Source of the DNA: Kitagawia praeruptora
Lineage: Eukaryota > Streptophyta > Magnoliopsida > Apiales > Apiaceae
Length of the DNA: 64,000 bases
Assembly (NCBI GenBank): GCA_037693485.1
Contig: CM075345.1
Location: 84,774,001 to 84,838,000, forward strand
Direction: 5' to 3'
The translations under genes were made by a program, and so were the position numbers. The notes below the pieces were generated by a model, which saw only the letters and a list, made by a program, of their open reading frames with translations, was not told the DNA's origin and made no database searches. Shown here piece by piece: positions 36,198-46,330 of the stretch (the stretch's first letter is position 1; each line of letters opens with the position of its first letter).

Positions 36198-36950
36198 TTA
36201 ATCTGGTGCCTCCACCAATCCTAAATTGAACCTTCCAAATAGGCAGTTCATAGGCCACCCAGACTGCACGAACTGCACACCCTCCAAGTCCAGGAATGGC
36301 TCAACATTTCCCTTCGAAATCACCATCTTAGCCGCAAGCAGGCTGGGTTCCCGTATCGCTACTCCGCATAAAGCCAACCTCTTCCAACTACACACAGTCC
36401 CTATGAAAACCTTCGCTGGGATGGCCTCCATGCTAGTAACCATTACATTTCCTACCTTTTATACATCCCTAGAATCCGCCACATCAACCAATTTCCCCCC
36501 TCCCCGTTTCTACAAACTCAAGTCAGAGAGAGCTCCAGTGGGTGTCTCCTCTTGAAAGGGATCCAACCCATTCCTACTAATAAAATCCTGCAGTAGAAGA
36601 TCACAACCAAAGAAGATCACTAGCTCCGGGGTCCTCCTACCATGAAACCTTCCCACCTCATCCTTGAAAGGGTCATGACCAATGATCATAGTAAATTCCT
36701 TAACAGCAGGAATTTTTAAGCCCCTATTGTCAATGTCATTCTTCAGCTTATCAATATGAACCAAGGTCTCGATCAAAAGATCTCGAAGACCATCCCTATA
36801 CTCAGTAGTACCAACCTCTTGATTAGGAGCGAACCCCTCTATCCCCTCATCCTTATCTCCCCTTACAAGGACAACATCCTCCCTAGCAGTAGCAAGACCT
36901 GTTACCTTAGTATCATCTTGTTGCTTCTTCCTTCCTTTCATGAGCCCCAA
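36198..36950 (-). pseudogene. Unrecognised coding-like remnant, minus half of the LINE-type insertion
   Basis: Two open pieces (36950-36510 and 36443-36198). The first is 146 codons, hydrophilic, with MGLMKGRKKQQDD at the start and LRDLLIETLVHIDKLKNDID in the middle. The second includes KVFIGTVCSWKRLALCGV and FLDLEGVQFVQSGWPMN. No family is recognised. If the element is 5'-inverted, the ATG at 36950 is internal rather than a true start, and the reading would continue from the inverted half. Confidence 0.45.
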
Positions 36951-37101
36951 ATCTACCGTGCCACTTAGTAGCCGCCACTTAATTTTTTAGCTCAATCTAA
37001 ACAACTTCTTCATCAGATCTATACATTCCCTTCCTAAATCCACCTCCTCTCTCTTATCCCCCACCTATAACACCATATTTCTTATTTAATTTAGTTCGAT
37101 T

Positions 37102-37912
37102 ATGAGTTCGAAAAGGGTTTCGTTTTCGGAGAACCTTGTATCGGTGATCCCTAATTTAGATTCTCGTCTTCGTGCGTGTTCTCATGACGTCCCCTCAGTG
37201 ATAACTATTGTGGGGAAGCAAGAACTATTGACTCAGACAATGAGTCGGAAGAGGGTATCTTTTTCTGAGGATGCTTTGTTGGAGTCGGGTCGACCCAAGA
37301 GGAAATTGGGTGTCAAACAAATGGAGTATTGTCATAATAAGGACAGTTCGGGGTCCATGGTTGGCCTTATTCAGAAGACGAATGTTTGTGGAAAGAGGGA
37401 TTGTGAAATCGTTGATTTGGAGGCTGGCTTAAGGGCTCGTAGCTCTCGCAACCTCCAATTGTCTGAAGGTAAGTTTTTTTCTTGTACCACTGAGTTGGCT
37501 CAAGTTTTGAAGGGGATGTCGAAGAAGACCCGGGAGGGGTTGGTATCGACTATGAGGCCGAAAAGGGTTTCTTTTGCGGAGAACCTGGTGTCGGTGATTC
37601 CTAGTGATAGTGATTGTCTACGTTCAAGGGCTTGTAGCTTGCGCAACCTTCAATTGGTTGAGAGTAAGTTCTATTTTTCTAAAAGACTGTCTCATAGTTT
37701 CGTTAGTACTGATGCTGAGGTACCTATCGAGTTACCTGACTCAATTAAGGATCTATCTAAGGACACAGGTACTGAGGAATTAGAAGTTAATTCTTTGGGC
37801 CTTTATAATTCTGGTAAAGGTTATAGGGTTGTTAGTGTCTCTGTTATGGAGAGTCCCCTTGGGGTGGGGCAAACCATTTGTGATGGTTTGGTGGTTACTG
37901 GTGCTCATAATG
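37102..37912 (+). pseudogene. Unrecognised frame with three KRVSF motifs, cut by the insertion border
   Basis: 270 codons from ATG 37102 up to the duplication at 37913; the frame runs on to 37986 only in foreign sequence. KRVSF followed by (S/A)E(N/D) occurs three times (near residues 4, 50 and 155). LVSVIP and RSRNLQLxExKF-like segments recur, so the protein contains an internal duplication. RVSF fits the RVxF consensus for docking to protein phosphatase 1, but such a short motif is weak evidence. There is no LINE endonuclease or zinc knuckle. It may be ORF1 of a non-autonomous LINE or a captured host transcript. Confidence 0.5.
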
Positions 37913-39854
37913 CTGCAAGAAACTTGATAGTAACTCTTCTTCTTTTTCTCCCAGAATCTGAATCAGTCTTTTCTTCAGATTCCTGAGTTCTTCATTGTTC
38001 TTATCAATCTGATAGATACCAGCCCTGAGATTTTGAATTGAGCTCCTTGGTAAGTCTAACTCTCCCAACAATAAGTATGCAAGATCTCTTCCACCGGGAT
38101 TCAAAGATATCTGTTCTTGATACAGTATTACTTCTTTAACAGCTGAACCCCTTTGCATTTCTACTTCTTGTCCTTCTGAATTCAAGTACATGGGAGTATA
38201 ATTACCATCATACCTTGATCCTCCTTCTAAATATCTGGATTTGATTGTTCTAAAGATCATGGTACACCAGTTATGGTAATCACTAGCTTCTTTATCAGGA
38301 ATACTTCTGTTCTCAAGCAGATAAAGAACATATTTCAGTTCTTTTGTTGACTTGCACAATACCTCATGAATACTCAGCTTCTTGACACTTTTGTGTTTCA
38401 TGAAATACAACAATTTCTCTACTTTCTTAGAGTTCTCATTGCAAGCAACAATTGCAACAGATTCAAGCTCCCAAAGATCATCAACAGTCAGTTCATCACC
38501 AAATCTTCTAACAAAAAAATGTTGATCTGTTTGAGCTGTAGACCTTAATTCTGTATTTCTATAACCAATACCTCCTCGAGTGTAAGGTTCCAGTCCTATC
38601 AATTCAGACTGCATTCTGATCCACCTTGGTGGAGATTTGTCAGACTCGAAAAATTTAGCTTTTTGAAGTCCAGGAGAAACTGGCAGTGGCAAAATTATTC
38701 CACCAGACCTAAAAATAGCTGGTCCAGTGTACTTTATATCATTATTATCTTTCCATTTTCCTCCTTTCTTCTTAGACTGTGGTTCATTTGGAATTTCCTC
38801 CTCAGGTAGTTTGTTGATGTCATACCACAATTGTTCATCAGACATAAAAATTCTTCTCACGTACTCATCTGTTGCATACTTAATAATATCTCTTTCATTT
38901 CTCTTGATTTTCTTTTCTTCCTCAAATTCTTTGAACCTCCTTTGATTGAACTCATCAACCTCAAAATTATGAGATTCAACCACAATGGTAAGAATCATTA
39001 CTTGAAGATTCTTTAATATTTTAGCATCATCAGATTCATAGTCAAAAACATCAACCTGAGTTATTTCAGCAACATTACCCTGTGCTTTCACAATAGATTT
39101 ACTCCTTCTAGTTCTCAGTGAACTTTCTTCTTCAACTTCTATATTGACAACATCTTCAGGTTCATTGAATTTGTTGTCTGGAGCCATTTCAAGAAGTAAT
39201 GGAGTTTTCTTCTTTTTATCCTTAGAAATTTCTTCTATTCTGATTCCACTAGATCTCATCTGCCTTGTGATTGCTTGTACAGGTTTCCTTCCTTTGCCTC
39301 TGTTTCTTCCTCCTCTGCCTCTTCCTCTTCCTGCAGCAAGAGCTTCTTTTTGTCTAGCAATTTCCTCAAGAATCCTGTTTTGTTCTTCCACAATCTCATC
39401 AGTAGTCATGGTTGGATTTTTTTCAGAAGTTAAAGCAAGTGCCTTCTCAGCATGAAACTGATGAACTTCAGCACTATTGTGATAAACAATTTCACTATCA
39501 CCTGACTCAGTAGTGATCTTCTCAAAAAGATGTGGAGCATCTACTACATCAGTAATTGATAATTTTTCATTACCTTCAAGAATTATAGGAAGTGTTTGCC
39601 TTCTACTTTGACCAGGTGACAAAAACTGTTCTTCTGTCAGGATTTGAGATTGGACCTTTGTTCTTACTGTCCTCTTACCAGACTCAGAAACATGAGTTGA
39701 CTGTTTGGTTTGAGTTTGAGATGAACTTTTTCTTGTTACCAAAGCAGAATCAGAGATTTCTGTTCTATGTGCCTGAGCACCACCATTATTTCCAGACGTA
39801 TAATCATCCTTTCTTACAACCGGATTAGGTGTGCATTTTGTTTTGTTGACTACA

Positions 39855-39875
39855 TTCTCCCCCTTTTTGACATCA
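39855..39875 (-). other. Purine tract inside the giant ORF, copy 1
   Basis: On the minus strand GATGTCAAAAAGGGGGAGAA encodes the DVKKGE stretch. The same tract and peptide occur in copy 2 near 62627-62645. Confidence 0.75.
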
Positions 39876-42800
39876 GAACTCTCTTCAATAAAGAAAGATA
39901 AGATAAGTTTGAGAGTTTCGTCAATAGTATTGACTTTAGAAGACAAAGTATCAACTTTAGCTTCCACAGTGTCCATTCTTGTGGTGAAGGAAGTGCTTAA
40001 ACGTTGAAGCTGATGAGTAGTAGGAATCTCAGAATAATCCTTGAGAAACCGAGCATGAAACTTTTCGTTGTCAGACTTGATAGACTTGACTTCATCTTTC
40101 AATCCCATTGCTAAAAGAGTAGTAGTCTTTAGATGAGCCTTAAGCTCAGGAGTAGACATCCTAGTAGCAATACGGCTAGAATGAAAAAGAGCATTATTGA
40201 AGTTTATCTCAGCAGTAGGCTGATTCCACTCGGTATCCCATTCACATCTTCTCATAGCTTGAGCATGTTCAGGAAGATGAGTACTATATTCTCCTCTGAA
40301 ATCATCTTGAGCAGTTAGAGATTGACCAATAGACTGCATATACTTACTAGAAGATCCATGAGCAGATCCTAGACTTGCTTGCAGTTGAGCTATTTCAGGA
40401 TTATCATCAACATCATCATCATCTAAGCTGTTAACAGCCTCAGGAATTTTATCATCCATATTATCGTCAGGATTCATAACACCTTTCAATTTCAGATCTA
40501 CAACAGATGGAGCTGGTTTATCCTGAATACCTGCATTGTGAATAGAAACATTTCCTATATCTCTCTGTTCTTTTAAAGTGATCTCATCACTTCTCACAAT
40601 GTTACCTAAGTTACTTTCAATAGTAACTGCTACCTTACTAGAAGTTAAAAACTTCTCACTCTTTTCTACCTCTCCTTTTGCCAGTTCAGGAGACTACCTC
40701 TCTTCACTCTTCTTTTTCTCTAATTGTTTACTCTCATTCTCACTATAAAAGTTCTGGCTCAATAAATTCGAAGAAATAAGAGGTAGCTGAGAAGAGTGGA
40801 CTGAAGTCATACAAATAGAGGTATCCCTTGTTTCAGGTCTATCTGTAATCATACTATCAGTATTAAAAGAAGTGGAGATAGAAGTGTTACCTGATGAAGT
40901 AGTAAATGATTCCATTGGCCTTGCAGAAATTGGTTCAATAAGTAGTGGAATATTTGGATCAGTGGTACTTACATCAGGATTGACAGCTACAACTAGAGAA
41001 TGACTTCCATCATTATTTGCTACCAATGGTTCTTGTGTAGTCTGAGGTTTAGAAGCTGCTTCAACACTTTGAGTCAATGGTTCTTGTGTGCTTCCCTCAA
41101 ATGCAGTGTCTGTGAGTAGATCATCACATTCAGCAATATGCTTGTCATGAGCAGCTTTATCTGCCAGACTTTGAACTAAGTCAAATTCAATTTCAGAAGC
41201 CCCTTGAGCAGTGTCAGGAAACTCCTCTGCTGATGTGATTTTTCCTGCATCTTCACTTTGAGAAGATGGTTCTTGTGTGGCAGGAATATGCTTGTCTTCA
41301 CCTTCCCTTTGAGAAAGTGGTTCTTGTGGGACTATTCCTTCATCAATGTCTGCATTCACACTTTGAGTGGATGGTTCTTGTGTGACTGGTTCTGCAGTAG
41401 CTGCTGAACTACTTTGAAGTTCAGGTTCTTGTGGGCTAGATCCTCTCAGAGGTGAAGTAGTCCTCTGTTTCTTCTGTCTATAAAAGACCTTTGCTTCAAC
41501 ATTTGTCTGTTGAAGTGGTACAGTTTTTAAACCGAGCTGAGTAGCAATTTTATTTACATCATCCACAGACATCTCAATTATCCTTCTTTTTGGAGATGTA
41601 GGTGCTGGAGAATCAGAGATTTCAACAGTCTTCACAGGTGAAGTGTCAGGAGTAGAGATGTCGGGATTTGTGTCAGGAACTGATGATCCATCTGGATTAG
41701 TAGAGACATTAGGAATGTCTTCTATATCATCATCAAGATTCTGTATCTCCATAGGAATGAAGTATTTGCTCTTATTAAGTAGCCTTCTCCTTTTCTTAGG
41801 CTTTTCAGAAATAACCACTTTTTCAGTAACAACAGCAGTAGCTTCCTTTTTCTTCAAAGAAACTAATAAAGGTAATTTATCATCATCAGAATCATAATCA
41901 GACTCAGAATCTTTCTGACTGAATTTCCTCTTTTCTCCTATTTCCTTATACACCCCTATATCAATCAAAGATTGTTCAATCTCAAGTGCAGATTTCTCCA
42001 TAACCAGGACCCCTTGTTCACCCCCTTATGCCTTCTTTTGAGAGTGTGTTGGAATGGAGAAATTCTTTGATCCTGATTGCCTTCCAGACACATCAAATCT
42101 AGCTAATTTCTTTGATTTTACAACTGATGCCTTTTATGAGACACCAGAGGTGGTTGATTGTTTAGTAGAGTGTTTGGGTTGTATGCTTTGGTCAGAAATA
42201 GGATATGAAGTGTCCTGTCTCTTAGCACTAGAAATAGGTCCAAGACCATCAGTAATAGACCCATAATGAGTAGACATTCTCTTTGACAAAAGAAGCCTGA
42301 CCTCATTAGGAATAAAAACATTTGTACCTTCAAAATCATTTGCCTTATCACATTTAAGCAGAGAGTTAATATTGTTAGCAGAAATCTTAAAGATAGGCAA
42401 AACTGTATCATTCTCAAATTCAACATTGGGACATAAGTGAGAGAATATTAATTGAATAAATCTAATAAAACAGACATAACCACATTTATCTGTTTTTCTA
42501 TCACTTAATGCCTTCAAAACAAAAGACCCATAATCAAAAGAAAGATCATGAATTAGAGAATACCCAATCTTTACCGAGGTAATTGGTAATGCATCAAAGT
42601 TATAAACTTTGTTCAAGAAGCATCTACTGATGGTATCGAAAAAGAAATTCCATTCCTTCTTTAGCTTTGTTCTGTACAATTCTGCAAACTTCTTTGGCTT
42701 TCCATTATATCCCATTCTTGTTGCAAATTCAAGAAGTTCAGAGTCAGAGATATCAGCAGGAGTGTCCTTCAGAGTTGGCAGTTGAAGAGCTTCTTCTACT

Positions 42801-43093
42801 ACTCCAGGAGTCACATGATGTGTAACACCATTGTACTCAAAAGTTAAGTTAGGCTTTCCTGAAGGTTCACATACACCAAAGATAGCTGTATTCCAAACCT
42901 GCATAACACACTTAAAAGAAACTTTGGCAGGTTTGGTTAAAGCATTATTAATTGGGCTAGTAGCCAAGAAATCCTGAATGATATGAAAATTATTCGATAG
43001 CTCCTGATGGTCAAGAATAGCAACTTAGTTGTTAGGAGCAAAAGTGACACCATTTACCATGGTTTTACTATTCGTGAATGGTGAAGAATCCAT

Positions 43094-43616
43094 TACAGTT
43101 TTGAAGTGTGTGGAAATTGTGATTTTGAAAAGTAGGGTTTACGTTCGCACAGAGTGAAAGAGAAGATGCAATACTGATTGTTTTGAGAATAATGAATCAA
43201 TTTAGAAAACTAAATTGATTTTAGACAAAACTAATGATTTCTCAAAGACAGGTGTCAGTAATCGATTTGTGCAAAATAAGTAATGGACCAAATTACGTGA
43301 GAGAGTGGTGATAACCGCACGCGACACAATTAACAATGTGTATCTATATGTATCAATGAGTGAAACACACGCGCCCGTATTATTATTCCAGAAATACGAT
43401 TGTGATAAAAAATATAAGGCAATGAGTTTTAATTAAAGAAATCAAAACATCACAATCTTAAAAATACCTGGTACCAAAAACCAGAATATGAACCGTTCCA
43501 TGTTCTCGTTCCACTCCCATCTCTATTTAACACCTAGAGACTTGTCCACTTTCTTTTTAACCCTTCTTCTCTCCTGTAAATCAAAAATCCTTCACAGAAA
43601 ACACCATAATAAAGAG
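43094..43616. other. Sequence upstream of the giant ORF, no recognised feature
   Basis: It does not resemble the LTR at 35417-35898 and has no primer binding site on the minus strand. The left part may be leader of the large-ORF element; the right part may be promoter or 5' UTR of the small frame at 43617. Confidence 0.5.
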
Positions 43617-43874
43617 ATGTCTAACCTCACCATCAAAGAAAAGAATCTCCATCTCGTAGAGAAGAGAGATATTTTCAGCTATACTCGTGAAGAGTTTGAT
43701 GCCTTCGACTGGGAAAGGCAACTTGAAACTTTGTGGCTACAGATGGATGTCGGTCTTGAAGAGATCGAGAGAGAAAGACCTGCAAAAGTGATCGACATCG
43801 ATGCCGCCCTCCAAGCAACATTAGCATGGCTTTCTTCTAAGACATCCTCATCCAACTCCACCAACCATTGTTAA
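43617..43874 (+). CDS. Small hypothetical protein (85 aa)
   Basis: ATG 43617 to TAA 43874; an in-frame ATG at 43488 would add 43 residues of low-complexity leader. The 85-residue version begins MSNLTIKEKNLHLVEKRD and is strongly amphipathic and charged (FDAFDWERQLETLWLQMDVG, then EEIERERPAKVIDIDAA). It ends in a Ser/Thr/Asn tail. It looks helical with no known domain, signal or membrane segment. Downstream sequence has plant 3' UTR character (ATGTAATATTTTACATG, then AATGAAAAACCC). It is the only candidate for a non-retroelement gene here, but it may belong to the retroelement leader. No function is assigned. Confidence 0.35.
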   Translation: MSNLTIKEKNLHLVEKRDIFSYTREEFDAFDWERQLETLWLQMDVGLEEIERERPAKVIDIDAALQATLAWLSSKTSSSNSTNHC

Positions 43875-44121
43875 TGAATATGTCAACAAAAATAACCTTA
43901 TCCCTATCGACTTCCACCCAAACAAAGTGACAAAGATGGGATCTGGGATGACTGCTAACAATGGAGTGGTTTGGACTTTCTATTTACCTTTTGAATAGAT
44001 TAGAAGATAGAGAGAACAAAAAGATGTAATATTTTACATGTAATCTCTTTCTATTATCAATGAAAAACCCTGTTTCTCTAATCTTATTCAATATATTCTG
44101 CAATTTTGTTTCTGAACTGTT
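43875..44121 (+). other. Possible 3' UTR of the small frame
   Basis: AT-rich with no frame. It runs to the CTGTT duplication (44117-44121) and continues after the giant element at 60399. Confidence 0.35.
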
Positions 44122-45099
44122 TGTAACACCCCCAGATCCGGGGTCGGGGATCTGGTCGTTACGGTCTCAATATCCATCCACAAAACCAACATAATATAAT
44201 TTACAACCTTGTGACCCACACAACAACATAAAACACACCCATTATAGTCCCAGAGATGAAATCAGAGTAACCATCAATATTATTAATCACAAGTTTGAGT
44301 TCTTACAACCCAAAAGAATTACAATTAACCAGTACATACTCTTTGCCATCCATTTGTATATGCCATATAATAAATACATTTGATGCTCAATTGCTAACAC
44401 CTAGCCTACCAGTAGCTGCATCCTCAGCAATGGTAGCTAAGAGCTCAGCGGTTTATCTTCTGACGGCTGACATCTGCTTACGCTGATTACGCCTTGCGCG
44501 GCCATCTGATCTAGCTGTTGTTGTGATATAAATAAATAAAGCAAAGGTGAGCAATAGCCCACCAAAATATAATTGAACAGTGACAATGTATAACAGTCCA
44601 AAATATCTTTGAAACCATATGCCATGCATTAACGAACGTAGTACCAATATAAGGTATGAGATGAAGTTACAAGGTAACTTAAAATATAATTGTTCCGAAG
44701 AAATATCTGCTATGCCAAAGATAAGCAAGATATTATCAAATTTTAATAATAGAGGAACTTGCAGGAAGAATATTGCAATTCCAGTTCAAACACTATTCAA
44801 ACCTGCCAACAATGGTAATGTTGCAGGAAATTTTCAACATTTAGAGATGAACTAATACTGGAGTTTGACGCGCCAGGAGACATAGCATTTACACGATGAT
44901 CAGTCGCATGTTATGCTCCCCACCTCTTGTTCTCTACATGTAGAAGGAAGCACCGACGGATTTACTTGTCTACCGCCCTCTGGAACCCCCCGGCCAACGG
45001 TTGGGCCATTTGTTGGACCGGCGCCACTGGGTCACTTACGCATCTCCTAGTTCACTTCACATCCATAACTTTGAAACGTAAAGTTCCTCCCCCTTTCCC

Positions 45100-45188
45100 C
45101 AAGTATTTTACTTGTTGATAGGACTCCACAAAGTAGTCGTATCTAGTTGGAAAGGAAAGTTCACCAATATTTCCCAAGCTGATGCTTG
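45100..45188 (-). other. Conserved stem-loop block (minus element)
   Basis: CAAGT/ACTTG at 45100-45114, GATACGACT with AGTCCTATC at 45117-45143, and CAAGC/GCTTG at 45175-45188. Copies in the other LTR are at 56204-56218, 56221-56247 and 56279-56292. Confidence 0.7.
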
Positions 45189-45639
45189 TTAATGGATATA
45201 AACTTGTTCCATCAATTCTTACCCCTCGAGCGTTGAGGAGGTAACCAAACAGATTCATATCGATGTTTGAAAGAATCAAGATATGAGTGACAAGATAGTT
45301 TAGCAAGTATAGGACCGGGCAGTCCAATAAATAACATCTTTCAAGTGAGGTCCCCTTATATACGTTTAGAAGTTGAGCGAGTATTTAAATCTTCTTTAAG
45401 ATAGATTTAAATGGAAATAAAGTTTGGGAACTTCCCCTTGATATAAATAGTCATAAGATACTCCGAAATATTTTACACCATATCTGAAGGTGAAGGATAA
45501 TCTTTGAATAATATGAATCATTATAAAAAGAACTTAAAGAATTTAAATAAATAATCCAAGAATATTTATTAAATCCATAATAATTAAGGAATATGATTAA
45601 ATCATAATATTGCTCGTAAGTAATCCTCGAATAAATATA

Positions 45640-46330
45640 TAGAATCATTTGCTAAATAACTCTCCTCTTTAAATGAATATTCAGTATAATATTCATTAAA
45701 TAAATAATCTCAAATAAATATTTAAAATAATATTCACTAAATAAATCAAACCTTAAATGAATATTTGAAAATAATATTCATTTAATAATTAATATTCTAA
45801 ATGAATAGCCAAATAATATTCTTAGTAATCAAAACTTTAAAGGAATAATCGAAGCAATATTCCTTAAGTAAATAGAACTTCAAATGAATGTTTTAACATA
45901 ATATTCATCAAGTACGTAAAATCTTAAATGAATATTCAAAATAATATTCATTTAATAAATCAATTCCAAATGAATATTCAATTGATATTCATTAAACAAA
46001 TAATATTCTAAATGAATATCCAAATAATATTCATTTAATAAATAATATTCTAAATAAATATCCAAATGATATTCATTTAGTAATCAAAACCTTAATACTC
46101 GAAATAATATTCCTTGAGTAAATAGAACTTCCAAAGAATACTTTTGAAATAATATTTATCAATTACATAAAACTTAAATGAATATCCGAAAGTGATATTC
46201 ATTTAATGAATAAAATTCCAAATGAATATCAAAGTAATTATTCATTAATAATCAAACTCTAATGAATATTCAAAAATAATATTCATTTAATATTTCTCGA
46301 CGGAAATAATACTCAAATAACATTTCTCGA
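45640..46330 (-). repeat. Array of AT-rich palindromes in the LTR
   Basis: Repeated AATGAATATTC...AATATTCATTTAAT units, each self-complementary. It is the counterpart of the array at 18180-18720, and is repeated at about 56745-57435. Confidence 0.85.

Larger units (their letters stand above)
36043..37912 (-). mobile_element. LINE-mobilised insertion, apparently with inverted 5' part
   Basis: Flanked by the 13-bp duplication. The left end carries a poly(A) tail seen as a T-run on the plus strand (36043-36055). The 3' segment (reverse of 36056-36130) shares the GCGGGGTATGCCCC stretch with the LINE at 9335-9353. The left half has a minus-strand frame (36510-36950) while the right half has a plus-strand frame (37102 to the border). 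This is what twin priming leaves behind. No reverse-transcriptase motif is present. Confidence 0.8.
35417..43093 (-). mobile_element. Pol-less retroelement with one giant ORF (copy 1)
   Basis: On the minus strand a very long coding frame (43093 to 35976) is followed 77 bases later by a purine tract (35899-35908) and a 482-bp 3' LTR (35417-35898). A matching 5' LTR was not found before 44122, so the copy is incomplete on that side. It carries no gag, integrase or reverse transcriptase. Layout, tract and frame match copy 2 at 60399-64000. The tract style and the GACATCA-N-GGGGGAGA motifs recall Sirevirus-type copia elements. Confidence 0.75.
35976..43093 (-). pseudogene. Giant ORF of about 1744 codons, unknown function, four stops and a LINE insertion
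   Basis: Four open pieces share one frame, from ATG at 43093 to 37913. They are separated only by in-frame stops at 43025-43027, 42134-42136, 42026-42028 and 40694-40696. Left of the LINE insertion the frame resumes at 36029 and ends at TAA 35976-35978. The N-terminal region (about residues 40-300, VWNTAIFGVCEPSGKPNLTF on) resembles domains annotated as putative plant transposon protein. An acidic, basic-motif (KPKKRRRLLNK) and disordered region follows, with repeated QEP(S/L)(S/T)QS motifs. Then come a coiled coil (VEAKVDTLSSKVNTIDETLK), a GRGRGRGG box and a C-terminal domain shared with copy 2 (LLYFM, ELKYVL, EMQRGS, LRAGIYQIDKNN). No catalytic motif or membrane segment is visible. It could be the extra, so-called env-like, ORF of a Sirevirus relative. 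Confidence 0.8.

Noticed and set aside
43094..44121. Search for the 5' LTR of large-ORF element copy 1
   Set aside because: Nothing resembling 35417-35898 or a minus-strand primer binding site was found, so no LTR is called here.
45052..45327. Open frame conserved between the minus and plus giant LTRs (also 19052-19276)
   Set aside because: Peptides look alike, but base differences fall on first and second codon positions and stems are preserved, so RNA structure explains it better than a protein.
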